This document shows, one piece after another, positions 21,557-32,492 of a DNA stretch of 64,000 nt. The position numbers and the translations under genes were made by a program. The notes below the pieces were generated by a model. It was not told the DNA's origin. It saw only the letters and a list, made by a program, of their open reading frames with translations, and made no database searches. Source of the stretch: Rutstroemia sp. NJR-2017a BVV2 (Eukaryota > Ascomycota > Leotiomycetes > Helotiales > Rutstroemiaceae); contig NJPS01000062.1 of assembly GCA_002946415.1 (NCBI GenBank), positions 186,001 to 250,000 on the forward strand, written 5' to 3'. Within the stretch, counting starts at the first letter, position 1, and every line of letters begins with the position of its first letter.

Positions 21557-22236
21557 CTATGACTCAATTAGTGCAATCATGGAACCTCCGAATCCAATAC
21601 TTACAGTTCCTCTCCGGGAGATACGTTGTCCGCTGCCTTTAGATTCAGTTCCTTCTGCGGCATTAGAACCGGAAGAGGCGGTCTTTTGTTTGCCTGTGAC
21701 CTTCATGGTCTCCTTCGCGTTATTTAACTCATCTTGGAGGGTGATTTCAGACTGTCTTTTCTCTAACTGGTAAGTCTCGCGGGCACGACACGTGAAGTGG
21801 TGCAGTTTGAGGACTTCTTCATTGATGCATTTCTGCCAGAAGACCCTCCAAATAACTTCGTTCTGCATATTTTCAGTCAACCTAGCTCCAAGATATAGGA
21901 ACACATTCGGGGTTTCAATCTTACATCGCCGTTCCAACCAAGTGCTGTTAAGTCTCTCGGCAAATTTTCACCAATTTGGTAGATTTCACTGAATCTTTCA
22001 CTCCGGATCGGTTGGTTGAGAATTTTATCCTTGTCGCCATTGAGCTCCTTGAGCTCTTCCCATTTGATTACTTCGAACTTGATTCCGCTAGGACGAAACT
22101 CTACTCTTCGGAGCTTTGTAGCCATATTGGCTAGGACGATAAATCCTTGGAGCTTCTCCCCGCTGTTTTGCCATTGATCTTTATACCTATTGTCAACAGC
22201 CGTGAAGCAGATATTGTAATACGTGTCGCCTCCCAT
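21557..22236 (-). pseudogene. Conserved-looking hypothetical gene with a one-base frameshift
   Basis: Two overlapping minus-strand frames, 22236 down to about 21966 and then about 21964 down to 21557, read as one protein if a single A is added to the A4 run (T4 on the plus strand at 21965-21968). The first part has a good ATG at 22236 and passages such as GFIVLANMATKLRR and FRPSGIKFEVIKWEEL. The second continues with KFAERLNSTWLERRC and LYLGARLTENMQNEVIW, then a charged, Ser/Gly-rich tail. Total length would be about 227 residues. No intron of suitable length and phase is apparent at the junction. I do not recognise the family. Either the gene is a recent pseudogene or the base is missing through a sequencing error in a homopolymer. 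Confidence 0.55.
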
Positions 22237-25200
22237 TATGCCTCTTAGAAACGTGGCTGGACTTGAATTGAAAAGGGGTTTGACTACTGGGTATGGGTAG
22301 CGTTAACTTGCCGAGTATAGGAATTGTGATAGCTCGTGATTGGATGAGTAGTGAAATCAGGGTCAATACAGATATCAACGTGTTTGCTTCTAGTATGGCT
22401 TGGCTATCTAAGATATTTATACAGTTCTTCCTCGCTCAATGCTCTTCCAACGTTAAGAATTCCATCTCCTAGTAGGATAAAGTGTGCACATCCAACGCAA
22501 GAGACTAGTTGACAAACAACGGCTACACCTGACCGCGTGTGCCTAGACTGACAAGTTGTACTTCTGATATGTTTCTATCGCGGTCGGCCGTTAATAGGCT
22601 ATGAAATAGATACCTATAGGTAGGTAATAATACTTTTTTAACCTACCTATAGGTACCTGTAAATAGGGTTTCTGGGTTTCTAACCCACCTATCTACCCAA
22701 TCAGGAGTAGTAATTGCCAGAAAGGAGCCTATAACAACTAATAGGTAGCAGAGATAGCTCCCAACGTACCCAACAGGTACCTATTAGTTATTATAACCAC
22801 CCTATAGGTATCCCACCCCACCCAAGCGGGTATCTGGTAGGTTGTTTCGCAGCCTAGCCGTTAAGAATGATTATTTGACCATTAGGTAGTTATTTTCTCA
22901 CTAGACTTCCTTCGACCGTGACTGTATGCAATTGTAGGCTACCACCCCGCGACCGCGACCACGACCGACCACACCTTAGTGCAGCAACAAGACTTGATTA
23001 CGAAAAATAATCATAAAAACCCCAAGGATTTATCTTGATGCCTATCAAAAAGCGCAACGCCTCAGTGCGGTGAAACCCACAAGTTTTTATAGTCATGCTG
23101 TACATCGAACGGATAAACCATATCTGCCACGACTCACACTCCGGCATATGGGAAACTTCAACTTGGCATGGAGCGATGTGTCACACAAAATCAATCGGAA
23201 CTGTGAATAAAAAATGCGAAGCATGATGTCGAACGATCGAGGTAACTATGTTCACAGTGTTCTACCAAGAGCGAACGCTGGAGTTTGACTGTAACAAGTA
23301 TAAAAGCTTTGAGCTTTTCAAAAAGTGATAGATCTTGTAACTTGTTTCGGCAGAAAAATACTGGATCTCAAACGTGGCTGAGTTCCAAGGCTGCACTGAG
23401 CAGGTTGTGCGATTGAGACTTTGCATGTCTCTGCAATATATTGGCTCTTCAGATTCAGGCTGCGAGAAAGTGGGCGTCCCTGGACGTGTCAGAATCGCAG
23501 TGATGATTATGGGAGGAAATTGGTTTGAGTAATTTGACAGCAACAAACAAGAACGCCAGCGTTATTAATTCCAAAGACTGTCCGTGGCGCGATCTTGGCT
23601 TAGTTGCGTATCATTGTATCAAGGCATTCTCTTCCAAATTTCAGAGCAGCATCTCACTTCCGTAATAAGTTGAAGTCATAAGAATTTCTCCTAGCTGCTA
23701 CTGTTGTAGAAATTTCCTAATCGGCTTGCTTGGGTAGCTTGGCCGATGGCTTTTATATTTATACCTTCTAGGACTCGGTAGCCAGTAGAGAAACATGAAA
23801 GAACTTTTGAACGCTCGAAATGTCGATTATATTCACTCATGTATTTACGAATGCAAATGAGGCAGGTATGTCGTAGGTATAAAATCAAACCAGACGAGCA
23901 AACAAGTACCCGCCGACACGCAACATTTGCAGAACGTACCAAAAAGTTTGATTATGTGGAGCATTCAAAGTGAGTATTCCTGCTGCCTTTCTCGTGCTTG
24001 GTGCTCAGATTCTTCTCGCAAGTTTTATAAATATCATCCCATGCTAGGAAGAGTATCTCACTGTGAAGATAAACAAGCAATGAGAGAGATGCTAGCAGTG
24101 ATAGAAATACAGACGAACCGACGATGACAACCACATATGCTTAACAACGATGAATATAGATCTGACAGCAGCCGTCGAAACTACTAATGGCAACGAAACA
24201 TTCCCAAACGGCAACCAGAATCTCCCGATCTTTGTGTATGCGTCCGAAGACACCGATATCAGAGAAGGTACGTACATCACTATCAGTAGCGTAATAATAT
24301 AGCGCCGTTTCGACCCACAAATTTGGGCGTGCTCCTTGGGAAGAAAAAGGGGTACGACAGAGAAGGAATGGGTTCAATAGGTATGGTTGCAGACGCTGCT
24401 GGATGGAGACACTGAACGCTATTTTGTGTGGGAATCGAGGGATTGTATATGTGGCCAGAGACTGAAGGTAAAAAATGTTTGATAGGAACGAGAAAGGATC
24501 GTAGGAATGTAAATACTTTTCTCCAACAGTATCGAATTGTAACGTTCCATCGCAGAGATATATAGAACTGCGGATAAACTGGACCGAGATCCATGTAGTT
24601 ACACCTCAGGTGTGTCCAATGTGCATGAAGGATATCCATGGAAGATAGAAAAAGTAGGGAATTATATACCGCAACACCGGCAGCGCTCAACCCACGTATA
24701 ACCCACACTTCCCTTCCTTTCACTGGAATCTCCTTAGCTTTCCACTTCCGCAGAACTTTGCTCCGTGGTAATCCACAAAAACCGCGAGAATCCAGCAACG
24801 TGCCTTCATCGCGAGTCGTTCTAAGCTAAGCAGAAGGCAGCTCGGACGACGTATGGGGATGATACAAAAGAGGACTCGCGGAGATGAGAAGATGAGGCGC
24901 GAGGCGGTTCTCTAGTTTGTCGTGGTTTTGTGACAGTGGCGTGAAACTGACAATGATAAGAACAAAGACAACGACAACGACAGAAGAAGAAGAAAACTAC
25001 TCAGCTATGATTGAACAAGAACGGCAAGATCAGTTGCCATTTGAAATTAACGGTCAAACTTCTAAATGTACTAAACGACAACAACGGAAAGAAGTCATAA
25101 CAACCCAGACCTCATAACCAAACTGCCCTCGTAATTTACGAGCGATAGGAGGGAGGCACCTTATGTGATGAGGATAGCAAGAAGCAAAATCGTAAGGGGG

Positions 25201-26843
25201 AAAGGAAGTATTTATATGCCTTTTCTGCACCTAAGATCTCATGCTGCACTTGTTCGTTACAAGAGTGTGGAGTACATATATCCAGTGAATCGAAGTAAAC
25301 GAAGCGGGGGTTTGTGTATGAGCGGGTGAATATAACTCACTGCTCAACTCATCTCACCTCGGTTGATCGACGAGAAGGCTGGGAAAAACCCCCTTTGCTA
25401 GAGTCTAGAAAAGATCGGAGGGCATGAGTCTGCTGGCATACCAACAACCCATGAGCTAGACCACCTGCCTCCCCCATCCTCCGCAGTAACAAAGAGATCA
25501 ACCACAATACCAAGAAAGAAAACTTATCCATCAGTTTCGATAATAGTAAGGTGAAACCCAGATCAGACGGGTATACAACAAAACGAAAAGCACTTGCTTG
25601 CAGCGCAGCACCTGCATCCCAACAACTAGATCTTTCTTTCCTACTAGAAAGAACGATCGAAAAACAGGATAGATAGAAATCCAAAGGTAAGACAACGAAC
25701 CAAAACAGCTCAGTTATAGACTCTAGCTTCACAACATATTCATTTCATTTTCGCCGTCGACACACCACACCACCGCCTAAAGTGGAAAAGTTTGTATATT
25801 GTGGTAATTTTGTGCACATGTATGCTTTCTCCGCACTACTTTTATATCTTCCCCTTCCTCCCAGTTTCTCCCTCCCTCCCATCTCCCTCCTATTTTCCCT
25901 CCCCACCATCGTCATTATTTCCCATCCAACTGCCCCGTCCTCCCCTTACCCCTCCCCAGCATTGCACACATACATCACCCGATCCTCTACACATCCTGCA
26001 AGCGACCCCTCACCTCCATCCCTCTCCACGCGTCCTCTCCTCTTCCTCAACTCTCATCATCTCCAATACATACATCGAAGCTTGATCAATATATATGCAT
26101 GCATATCTCCTCCAAACCATCTAGCCCTCTCCCTCCATCTACCCGCCAGCATACCATACCACCCTAGATAAATACACAGAAGAAAAAAATTCAAGCTCGA
26201 GAGAATTGGAGATAGATAGATGTCAACAGGAAAATGACACAACGGTACAGAAGATGGAAAAAGAAAAAGTTATGCTTTCTCCGCAAAGATGTAACTACAT
26301 CTCAATCTCGCCCACCAACCCCCATCTATCTACAATTGACATCAACAAAACAGAAAAGGAGAAAATGCCAAATATATGAACAAGAACACCACATCACCTT
26401 CAATCCAGCCCGGATCCAGCTTCATGCATGGGGCTATAGATCAAATAATGTAATATTTTTCTGAGCTGAGCTGAGCCGAGCCGAGGAAGATAGATTACTT
26501 CTCCTCTCTCCCATCTTCTCCTCTCCTTCATGTTCTCTACTTATCTCTTCTCTTCCTATCTCCAGATAACTCCCCTCCCGCACCTTATACTCATCCATAT
26601 ATGTATATGTATGCTTGCAAGAAATTGTGTTGTGCGTTTAGATGAAGCGGACAAGAATAAGGGAAACAAAAACGCCATATCAAATGCACTCCATCCACCC
26701 ACCCACACCAGCAATTCCATTCCATCCCTTTCCCATTCCCGATTTCCATTTCCCTTCCAAACCAGTCAAGTCGATCCCACCCATAGCATAGCATAGTATA
26801 CCTCACCCCCCCATAACAAACCGCACACACCACACAGCCCCCA
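22237..26843. other. Long gene-poor region
   Basis: This 4.6 kb holds no reading frame I can support. Landmarks: the TAGGTA-rich hairpin patch at about 22600-22870; AT-rich sequence with stop codons in all frames at 22980-24280; a 171-codon minus-strand frame at 24283-24798 without motifs; a strongly pyrimidine-rich block at 25840-26070; and a GAGCT/GAGCC five-base repeat at 26461-26485. The right end should include the 3' UTR of the Sgf11-like gene. A non-coding transcript cannot be excluded. Confidence 0.5.
22611..22655. repeat. Perfect 15-bp inverted repeat, 15-nt loop
   Basis: The left arm at 22611-22625 (TACCTATAGGTAGGT) is the exact reverse complement of the right arm at 22641-22655. 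The loop is AT-rich. Related TAGGTA/TACCTA words recur to about 22870, so this is one element of a larger repetitive patch. Confidence 0.9.
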
Positions 26844-28341
26844 TTAATTCGGCGACGACAGCGTCTGACTACTTTCACTCTTCGAGTCCTCCTCCCTCTT
26901 TATCCTATTCCCATTTCCATTCCCATTACTACTCCCATGACCATGCCCATTCCCATTCTTCTTTCTCTCCCTTTCCCTATCCCTCTCTCTCCCCTCCGAC
27001 GGTTCATTCCCCGGTTTCAGTATCGGCGCTGAATTTAAATTCTTTCCCAATAACAATTTCTTCTTCTTCTTCTCCCCATTCATCACCAAGCTCTCCTTTG
27101 ATTTTTTAATCTGTCCTTTATTAACCAACATCTTCTTTTTCGGCTCCACGCTCGCTCTGTGTCCGTATTCTCCGTCTCGATCATCATCCACGTCGTCGTC
27201 TTCTTCGTCGCTATTTATCTTGTGTTCGAAACTTAAATTCGAGGATGAGATTTGGGAGGCGGACTTCATCATTTTCGGGGCTTTTAGTTTGTTCTTGGAC
27301 ACGAGAGCGTGTGGTTTCTTGAGGAACTTCTTTTTCTTCTGGGGAGAATCGGACTCGAAATCGGGGTCGTCACCTGCTTCGCGTTTGTTCGGACTACTCC
27401 GTTTCAATCCATTTGGTATAGGTGTTGAATGTCGACTCGCCGGTGGCGTGCCATTTTGACTATTATTTCCCGTCCCATTTCCATTCCCGTTTGTGATCTT
27501 CCATAAAGCTGTCCTCGAGGAATCGCGTCCTCCACCTCCAATGCATTTCACCATGTGATTGTTCATTCGTTTGATTGGTAGGAAGGTATTGCAATTGTGA
27601 CATTTGGCGTGTGGGAAAGCAATTGGTTTCGCAGGTCCGGCTCCATCTTCTCCATCCAAACTTCCTGGCGTTCCTTCTTTGGCTTGTTGTTCGAGTAATG
27701 GGTTGATCATATCTTTCTTCTTCTTTCCTCGACCAGGTCCTTCTGGCACATAAGTTTGACCGTAAACATCATGATACGCCTTTTCAATGAAAGGTTTCTT
27801 CTTGCAATATTCCTTCCCGGGTTCGGGCCTCTTTGCACCGATTCCATCTGTCGGCTGTAATAGTCGAGGTAAACCACATTTTGCACAGCGTATTTCCTTG
27901 ACCAATTCGAGAGGATTTCCCTTTAGGAAGACTTCCTTATTTTCCCACTTCGCAGCATCCGTCTCAATGACTTGGTGTGTAATTGTTGAGTGTGTGCCAT
28001 CATCAGGCGAAGGAGGATTAGTTTCAGCGACTTTCTGTTCGACGATGATAGCCGCAGAACAGGCTTTCGCTATTTTCTCTTCTCGATGGGTTTGTAGCAC
28101 AATATCGTGAACTATATTATAGAAAATGTCATCGAGTACAGCATGCGCCTATGTTGCCAAAAAAAAAAAACGGTGTTAGCCCAAACATTGTTCCCAATAT
28201 TGCAATAAATGTAAGCAAGGCGGCAAAAGTCGAGGAGAGTTTAAGGGAAAGAGAATAGGTTACCAATTTTCCCATATTATCATTTGGGCTGTCATTTGGT
28301 AACAAGAGACCGGAGTCCGGAAACTTGTCGCTGGCAGACAT
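26844..28341 (-). CDS. Sgf11-like SAGA deubiquitinase-module zinc finger protein
   Basis: Two exons, 28264-28341 and 26844-28148, with a 115-bp intron (GTAACC donor, ACATAG acceptor) give 460 residues. Exon 2 opens with a helix, LDDIFYNIVHDIV, like the N-terminal Sgf11 helix that inserts into the Ubp8-Sus1-Sgf73 complex. A C-x2-C-x12-H-x3-C zinc finger (about Cys209, Cys212, His224, Cys228) is followed by IGGGGRDSSR, the hallmark of the Sgf11/ATXN7L3 finger that docks on the nucleosome acidic patch. A second Cys cluster lies at about 114-141 (CAKC then EYC). The tail is long, polar and lysine-rich with KKKKK clusters, as in filamentous fungi where Sgf11 is much larger than the 99-residue yeast protein. 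The inferred role is histone H2B deubiquitination within SAGA, in the nucleus. It is divergent from the acetyltransferase gene. Confidence 0.8.
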
Positions 28342-29267
28342 TTTGAGCAGGATTGTGCGGATTATATTTGGTGGTGAGAACGATTGGGGAGGTTTCTTGA
28401 AATTATTCCCAATTTCAACGACCTACCCCCGAGGCTGACGGAATTGTTAGGCGCAGCTGATTGTGCAGTGCAGTGGGTGAGTGGGTGGAGTGGAGTGGGA
28501 GAGGAGCGAGGAGAGGAGCCTGGCACGCCTGGTCGGTCTTTGATGCAGCGCGGGCTCGAGGCAAGATTTAGTAGGTTGTGCGGTCTTTGCTGTTGCGCCG
28601 TACGAAACAACCGAGTAGCGATTAAAGGTATGAATAGCTTGCAAGAGACGTAAACATTTTGCGAAGGACATGTATCAACGAGACTGTTTTCTGCTGTCGA
28701 TTTTCCGCTGTTCTCGCTGTCGGCGTACTCTTTCTGCTGGTCGTCTGCCCAGGCCCAAGGTTGCTGGTTGCTCCTAAAATCATCTTTCGGGAGTTTCACC
28801 AGTAGCTGTAATTACCACGGGTATTGCCACGACTAGTCCTGATTGGTGAGTAGAAAGCGGTGAATGCGAAGTGGGCATGTGGCTGATCGGTGAAGCTTAG
28901 ATGAAAATGATGCGAATAGCTGTGGCTTCATGTAGCTACCTGTGGCTACCTGTGGCTATCTGTGGCTAGGGAAGTGGGAATCGTGGCTAGTGTGCCCTTG
29001 AAATAGAACATTAACCCTGCATGCAATCAAGGGGAAATGGGAAATGTAAATCTGGACTGTCATTCCATTCCGTCGAATCGCATTGTATAAAATATACAAC
29101 TTAAGCTACTTTTCCAACCACGTTATAAGAAGGGCGGGTCTTAAAGGAGCACAGAAATGGCTTCCTGTCATTAATACACTTCCATTCTCTTTCTCTCCCG
29201 CCACTAATTTCTAACACACGCACACAGTACGAGCATTGTCGCATCAGACAATCCACATCCCTCCACA
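28342..29267. other. Divergent promoter, Sgf11-like and NAA50-like genes
   Basis: A 926-bp intergenic region. It includes a short array of CTGTGGCTA units at 28920-28970 and a CACACACGCACACA stretch just upstream of the plus-strand gene. I see no coding region. Confidence 0.6.
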
Positions 29268-30443
29268 ATGGCTGCAACTGGTCCTACCAAGACGACCCCT
29301 CCATCACCGCGTGCGCAACAACCTTCAATTCGATCTTTTTTCCAACCAAAACAACCTGTATATGCAGCTCCACCAGGAATGCTGATCGCAACTACTAATT
29401 CGGACGAAAATACACCACCACAAAACTCCAATGCAGAATACAGCGGAGATGTTCTATCGAAGGGCGCATCTGCGAATGAGAGCGCAAGCGCAAACGGTTT
29501 CTTGAATGGGCTACCTACAAATGGAAGCGCAGCTCCTTTACAGTCACCAAATTCGACCTCACTCCCGTCGTCCACACAGCCCTCCTCTCTCCCCTCAGAC
29601 TACTCCATCGAAGCCCCCCAGCCTCAGCACATCCAACCCCTCCACCGAATCAACTCCCTCCTCCTCCCCATCCCCTACCCTGACTCCTTCTACAACGCCA
29701 TTCTCTCGCCTCCACCCGGCAGCACCCCCGTCCCCCTCTCATTCTCCCACGTCGTGCTCCACCACTCCGCATCCTCTCCCTCCGAACCCAAAGTAATCGG
29801 CTCCCTGGTCTGCCGTCTCGATCCCTCCCCTCCCTCCTCCCCACCAAACCACTATTCTATCTACCTCCAATCCCTCACTCTCCTCTCACCCCACCGTCAT
29901 CTCGGCCTCGCAACAAAACTCCTAGATGCGGTAATCGGCTTGGCAACCAGCCCACAAGTGCCTTTGGGTGTGAAGATAGAGGGTCTATACGCACATGTCT
30001 GGGTTGAGAATACTGATGCTTTGGAATGGTATCTCAAACGGGGATTCGAGAAGGGCGAGTTGGTCGAGGGCTATTACCGACGATTAAGGCCGCAGGGAGC
30101 GTGGCTGCTGCGTCGACGCATCACGGTTAAAGACCACATGTCATCCTCACAAACGCAACTTCCAACGCAAGCTCAGTCCCAAGCAATGACTCCTCCAGCA
30201 AATACAAACCCAACGCGTCCACCTCCAGCAAAACAAACAGCCTCGTTCCAAGATCGCAGACCAGACAGGGAATGGAATGATCTACCCGAAGACGTACTCT
30301 TGCGTGTGGGACGGGGAGCAGGCGATGAGCAAAGCAAGGAGAGTTCGAGGAGTAGTAGTCGCAGTGGGGTTTCGGAGGGTGGGACGACAAGGGGGAAGAA
30401 GAAGAGGAGTTATCCTGCTGCGGCGTTTGGGGGTGGGGTTTGA
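29268..30443 (+). CDS. NAA50-like GNAT N-acetyltransferase with N-terminal PIP box
   Basis: A single exon of 391 residues. The GNAT domain spans about 123-288. It begins with a HRINSLLLPIPYPDSFYNAIL segment like the NAA50/San start, has the acetyl-CoA loop RHLGLA at 210-215, then YAHVWVENTDALEWYLKRGF and a terminal EGYYRRLRP that matches the NAA50 C-terminal signature. Length exceeds human NAA50 (about 170 residues) because of disordered extensions on both sides. Residues 18-25, QPSIRSFF, followed by QPK, form a canonical PCNA-interacting PIP box (Q-x-x-I-x-x-F-F). NAA50/San acetylates N-terminal methionines and is needed for sister-chromatid cohesion in animals. The PIP box would tie this enzyme to replication forks, as in Eco1. 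PCNA binding is inference. The ATG at 29268 has a good context (ACAATGG) and is required for the PIP box. Confidence 0.82.
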   Translation: MAATGPTKTTPPSPRAQQPSIRSFFQPKQPVYAAPPGMLIATTNSDENTPPQNSNAEYSGDVLSKGASANESASANGFLNGLPTNGSAAPLQSPNSTSLPSSTQPSSLPSDYSIEAPQPQHIQPLHRINSLLLPIPYPDSFYNAILSPPPGSTPVPLSFSHVVLHHSASSPSEPKVIGSLVCRLDPSPPSSPPNHYSIYLQSLTLLSPHRHLGLATKLLDAVIGLATSPQVPLGVKIEGLYAHVWVENTDALEWYLKRGFEKGELVEGYYRRLRPQGAWLLRRRITVKDHMSSSQTQLPTQAQSQAMTPPANTNPTRPPPAKQTASFQDRRPDREWNDLPEDVLLRVGRGAGDEQSKESSRSSSRSGVSEGGTTRGKKKRSYPAAAFGGGV

Positions 30444-30623
30444 GATGTAATGGATGGATGGATGGATAATGGGAAGAATCAGACGAGGGAGGGCTTCATC
30501 GAAGCTAGAAAAAGCAAGGCTAAACGAAGGAGGATAAAGAAGCCAGGAGTTAGATTCACGGCGCAATAGATGGACACAGAAGGGCCGGGTGGGATAGATA
30601 GAGCTAGGAGTTAAAAAATAAAT

Positions 30624-30660
<37 letters not shown>
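30624..30660 (+). repeat. CAGGCA hexanucleotide microsatellite, about six copies
   Basis: Perfect tandem copies of CAGGCA, about 180 bases after the stop of the acetyltransferase gene and probably within its 3' UTR. Confidence 0.9.
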
Positions 30661-31960
30661 TTGGTTTCTTTCATCTTATACTTAGACTGATTCCGCATAC
30701 TCAATTTCTAGTTAAGGCATCCATCGTCGTTCCAGATGTATCTTGTAGTCTAGCACCAGCACCAGCCCCAGACATGCGAATAGCATACCCACTCACTACA
30801 CGCAGAACTACCACTACCAGTATACATACATTGATCATGCGAATATATCATACCGTCTATCAGTACTTATCAGGAGGTCAAACTCGGTTGCTATGCTGTT
30901 TCTTGGTTATGAATTAACTTACGGTAAGGTGAGTAAGATGATTACTTGCGTTCTCCTGGCCTGGGCGGCTTTTCTTGGTCTTACTCATATTTGTTTCATT
31001 GACTGGTCTGCTTATGTTGAATGGCAATGCGATTATTCTGGGGTATGGGTAATGGGGATCTGAAGCAGGAGAAGGGTGAGAATGGTTGAGGAGGGGTGGC
31101 GTATGTTGGGGTATTATGGATGGGGATTTTCGGAGATATGTTCAGGTTCATTGGGGTGGTTTTTGTGGCGGGAAGGAGTGGGAGTGGTTTGGACAAGATA
31201 GTTTGTGTGAGGCTGAAGAAACGGATGGTCACAGAAGATCGTGAGGGTTTTTTTTCAGCGTGCTTGAGGTGAACTTATATGATTGCGGAATGTACTGGAG
31301 GGAACACTTCGTTCGAACGATTTTGGTTCAGTATGTGTTACTAGCTGCACAATGGGGGATATCTACAGGTTGAGACACTCAGCAGTTGAAGGGCATAGCT
31401 CAGCTTGCTCAGGATTTTTACTAGCAGCGACCGAATGGCCGGCTGAAAGATTGAATAGTTTTGTGCCTGTTAGGCAGTAGCAGTTGTATGGGGAGATTGG
31501 TACAACCGTTTATGGATGTCTGTCCGCCCATGAACCCCTTAGAGACAGACCACTTGGTAACCATAGAGTTCAAGGACGATGTGTATCCATCCCGAATGAA
31601 TGGATAATGGCGGGAGACCGACTGTGGTGGGATGTGTGGAATACGTTGAGCCTCCCGTAAACTTTAACATTCCTTCTGCGGGCATGTCTTCCCACCATTC
31701 TTACAATCTCTGTACAACGTCCAAAGCCACCGGAAACTACCGCTGAAAGATGAGGTAGCATTGATACGAAGTAAAGCAGATTTTGCAAACAGCAACCGAC
31801 GAGAGGAGTAACTGAGGGAAATACAAAAGAGGGAGAAGTTCACGCATCGAAAATCGTACTCCGGATGAAGTTGCATTCCCGCCCAGCATCCGCTGTATGC
31901 GTCAATACCAACTCCCCACCCCACCAAAACCGCAATTCCGACCATACAAACCGAACATTT

Positions 31961-32004
31961 CGATGCAGCGATGCGGCGATGCGGCGATGCGGCGATGCGG
32001 CGAT
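31961..32004 (+). repeat. 8-bp minisatellite, unit CGATGCGG
   Basis: Five and a half tandem copies of an 8-bp GC-rich unit. Only one base departs from the consensus, in the first copy (CGATGCAG). Confidence 0.9.
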
Positions 32005-32492
32005 AAAAAGATGGATATGATAACCGTTCTAGAAGCTGTGCCCGAAAGTCGAAACCGCAGTTGCCGGACCTTCCCGATGCAGTAAATCCTATGACATCGT
32101 CCAGACCCGGCACCCTGGCGTGGCATTTCGTACAGCGGTACAGTAACAGTAACATTACGCAGCTCCAATTCAGCTAAGTTATCGTACGAATGCGTGTCGT
32201 GTTATTTTCCCCAACCGAATTCGTAAGCAAATAGCCGTACCGATGCAGATGTAGCTAATTACCACTTTGTAATTAAATCCGATGATGTTATATGTGTGAT
32301 AGGGTGGATGCGCTTGCTACTAATGTAAGAGAGGGACCAACAAAGTATATCTTCATGTTGTTTAATTTATAAAGATAACGACAATTGCATTGTGTTTTGT
32401 TCATTGTGTTTTGCTTATTGTGCTTTGTTCTTTCGTTCTCTCACAGAAACAAAAGACTCGAAGCACGAGCATGAGCATGGACCAGACTCACC

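Larger units (their letters stand above)
30444..32492. other. Intergenic region with microsatellites
   Basis: This 2 kb lies between two plus-strand genes. It contains three simple repeats: ATGG units at 30450-30467, CAGGCA units at 30624-30660 and an 8-bp unit at 31961-32004. Frames up to 163 codons on the minus strand (31664-32155) include translated microsatellite and show no motif. I see no gene. Confidence 0.55.

Noticed and set aside
24283..24798. A 171-codon minus-strand ORF in the gene-poor region
   Set aside because: Uneven composition, no domain, and it starts from a non-ATG codon. Kept only as a note in the intergenic entry.
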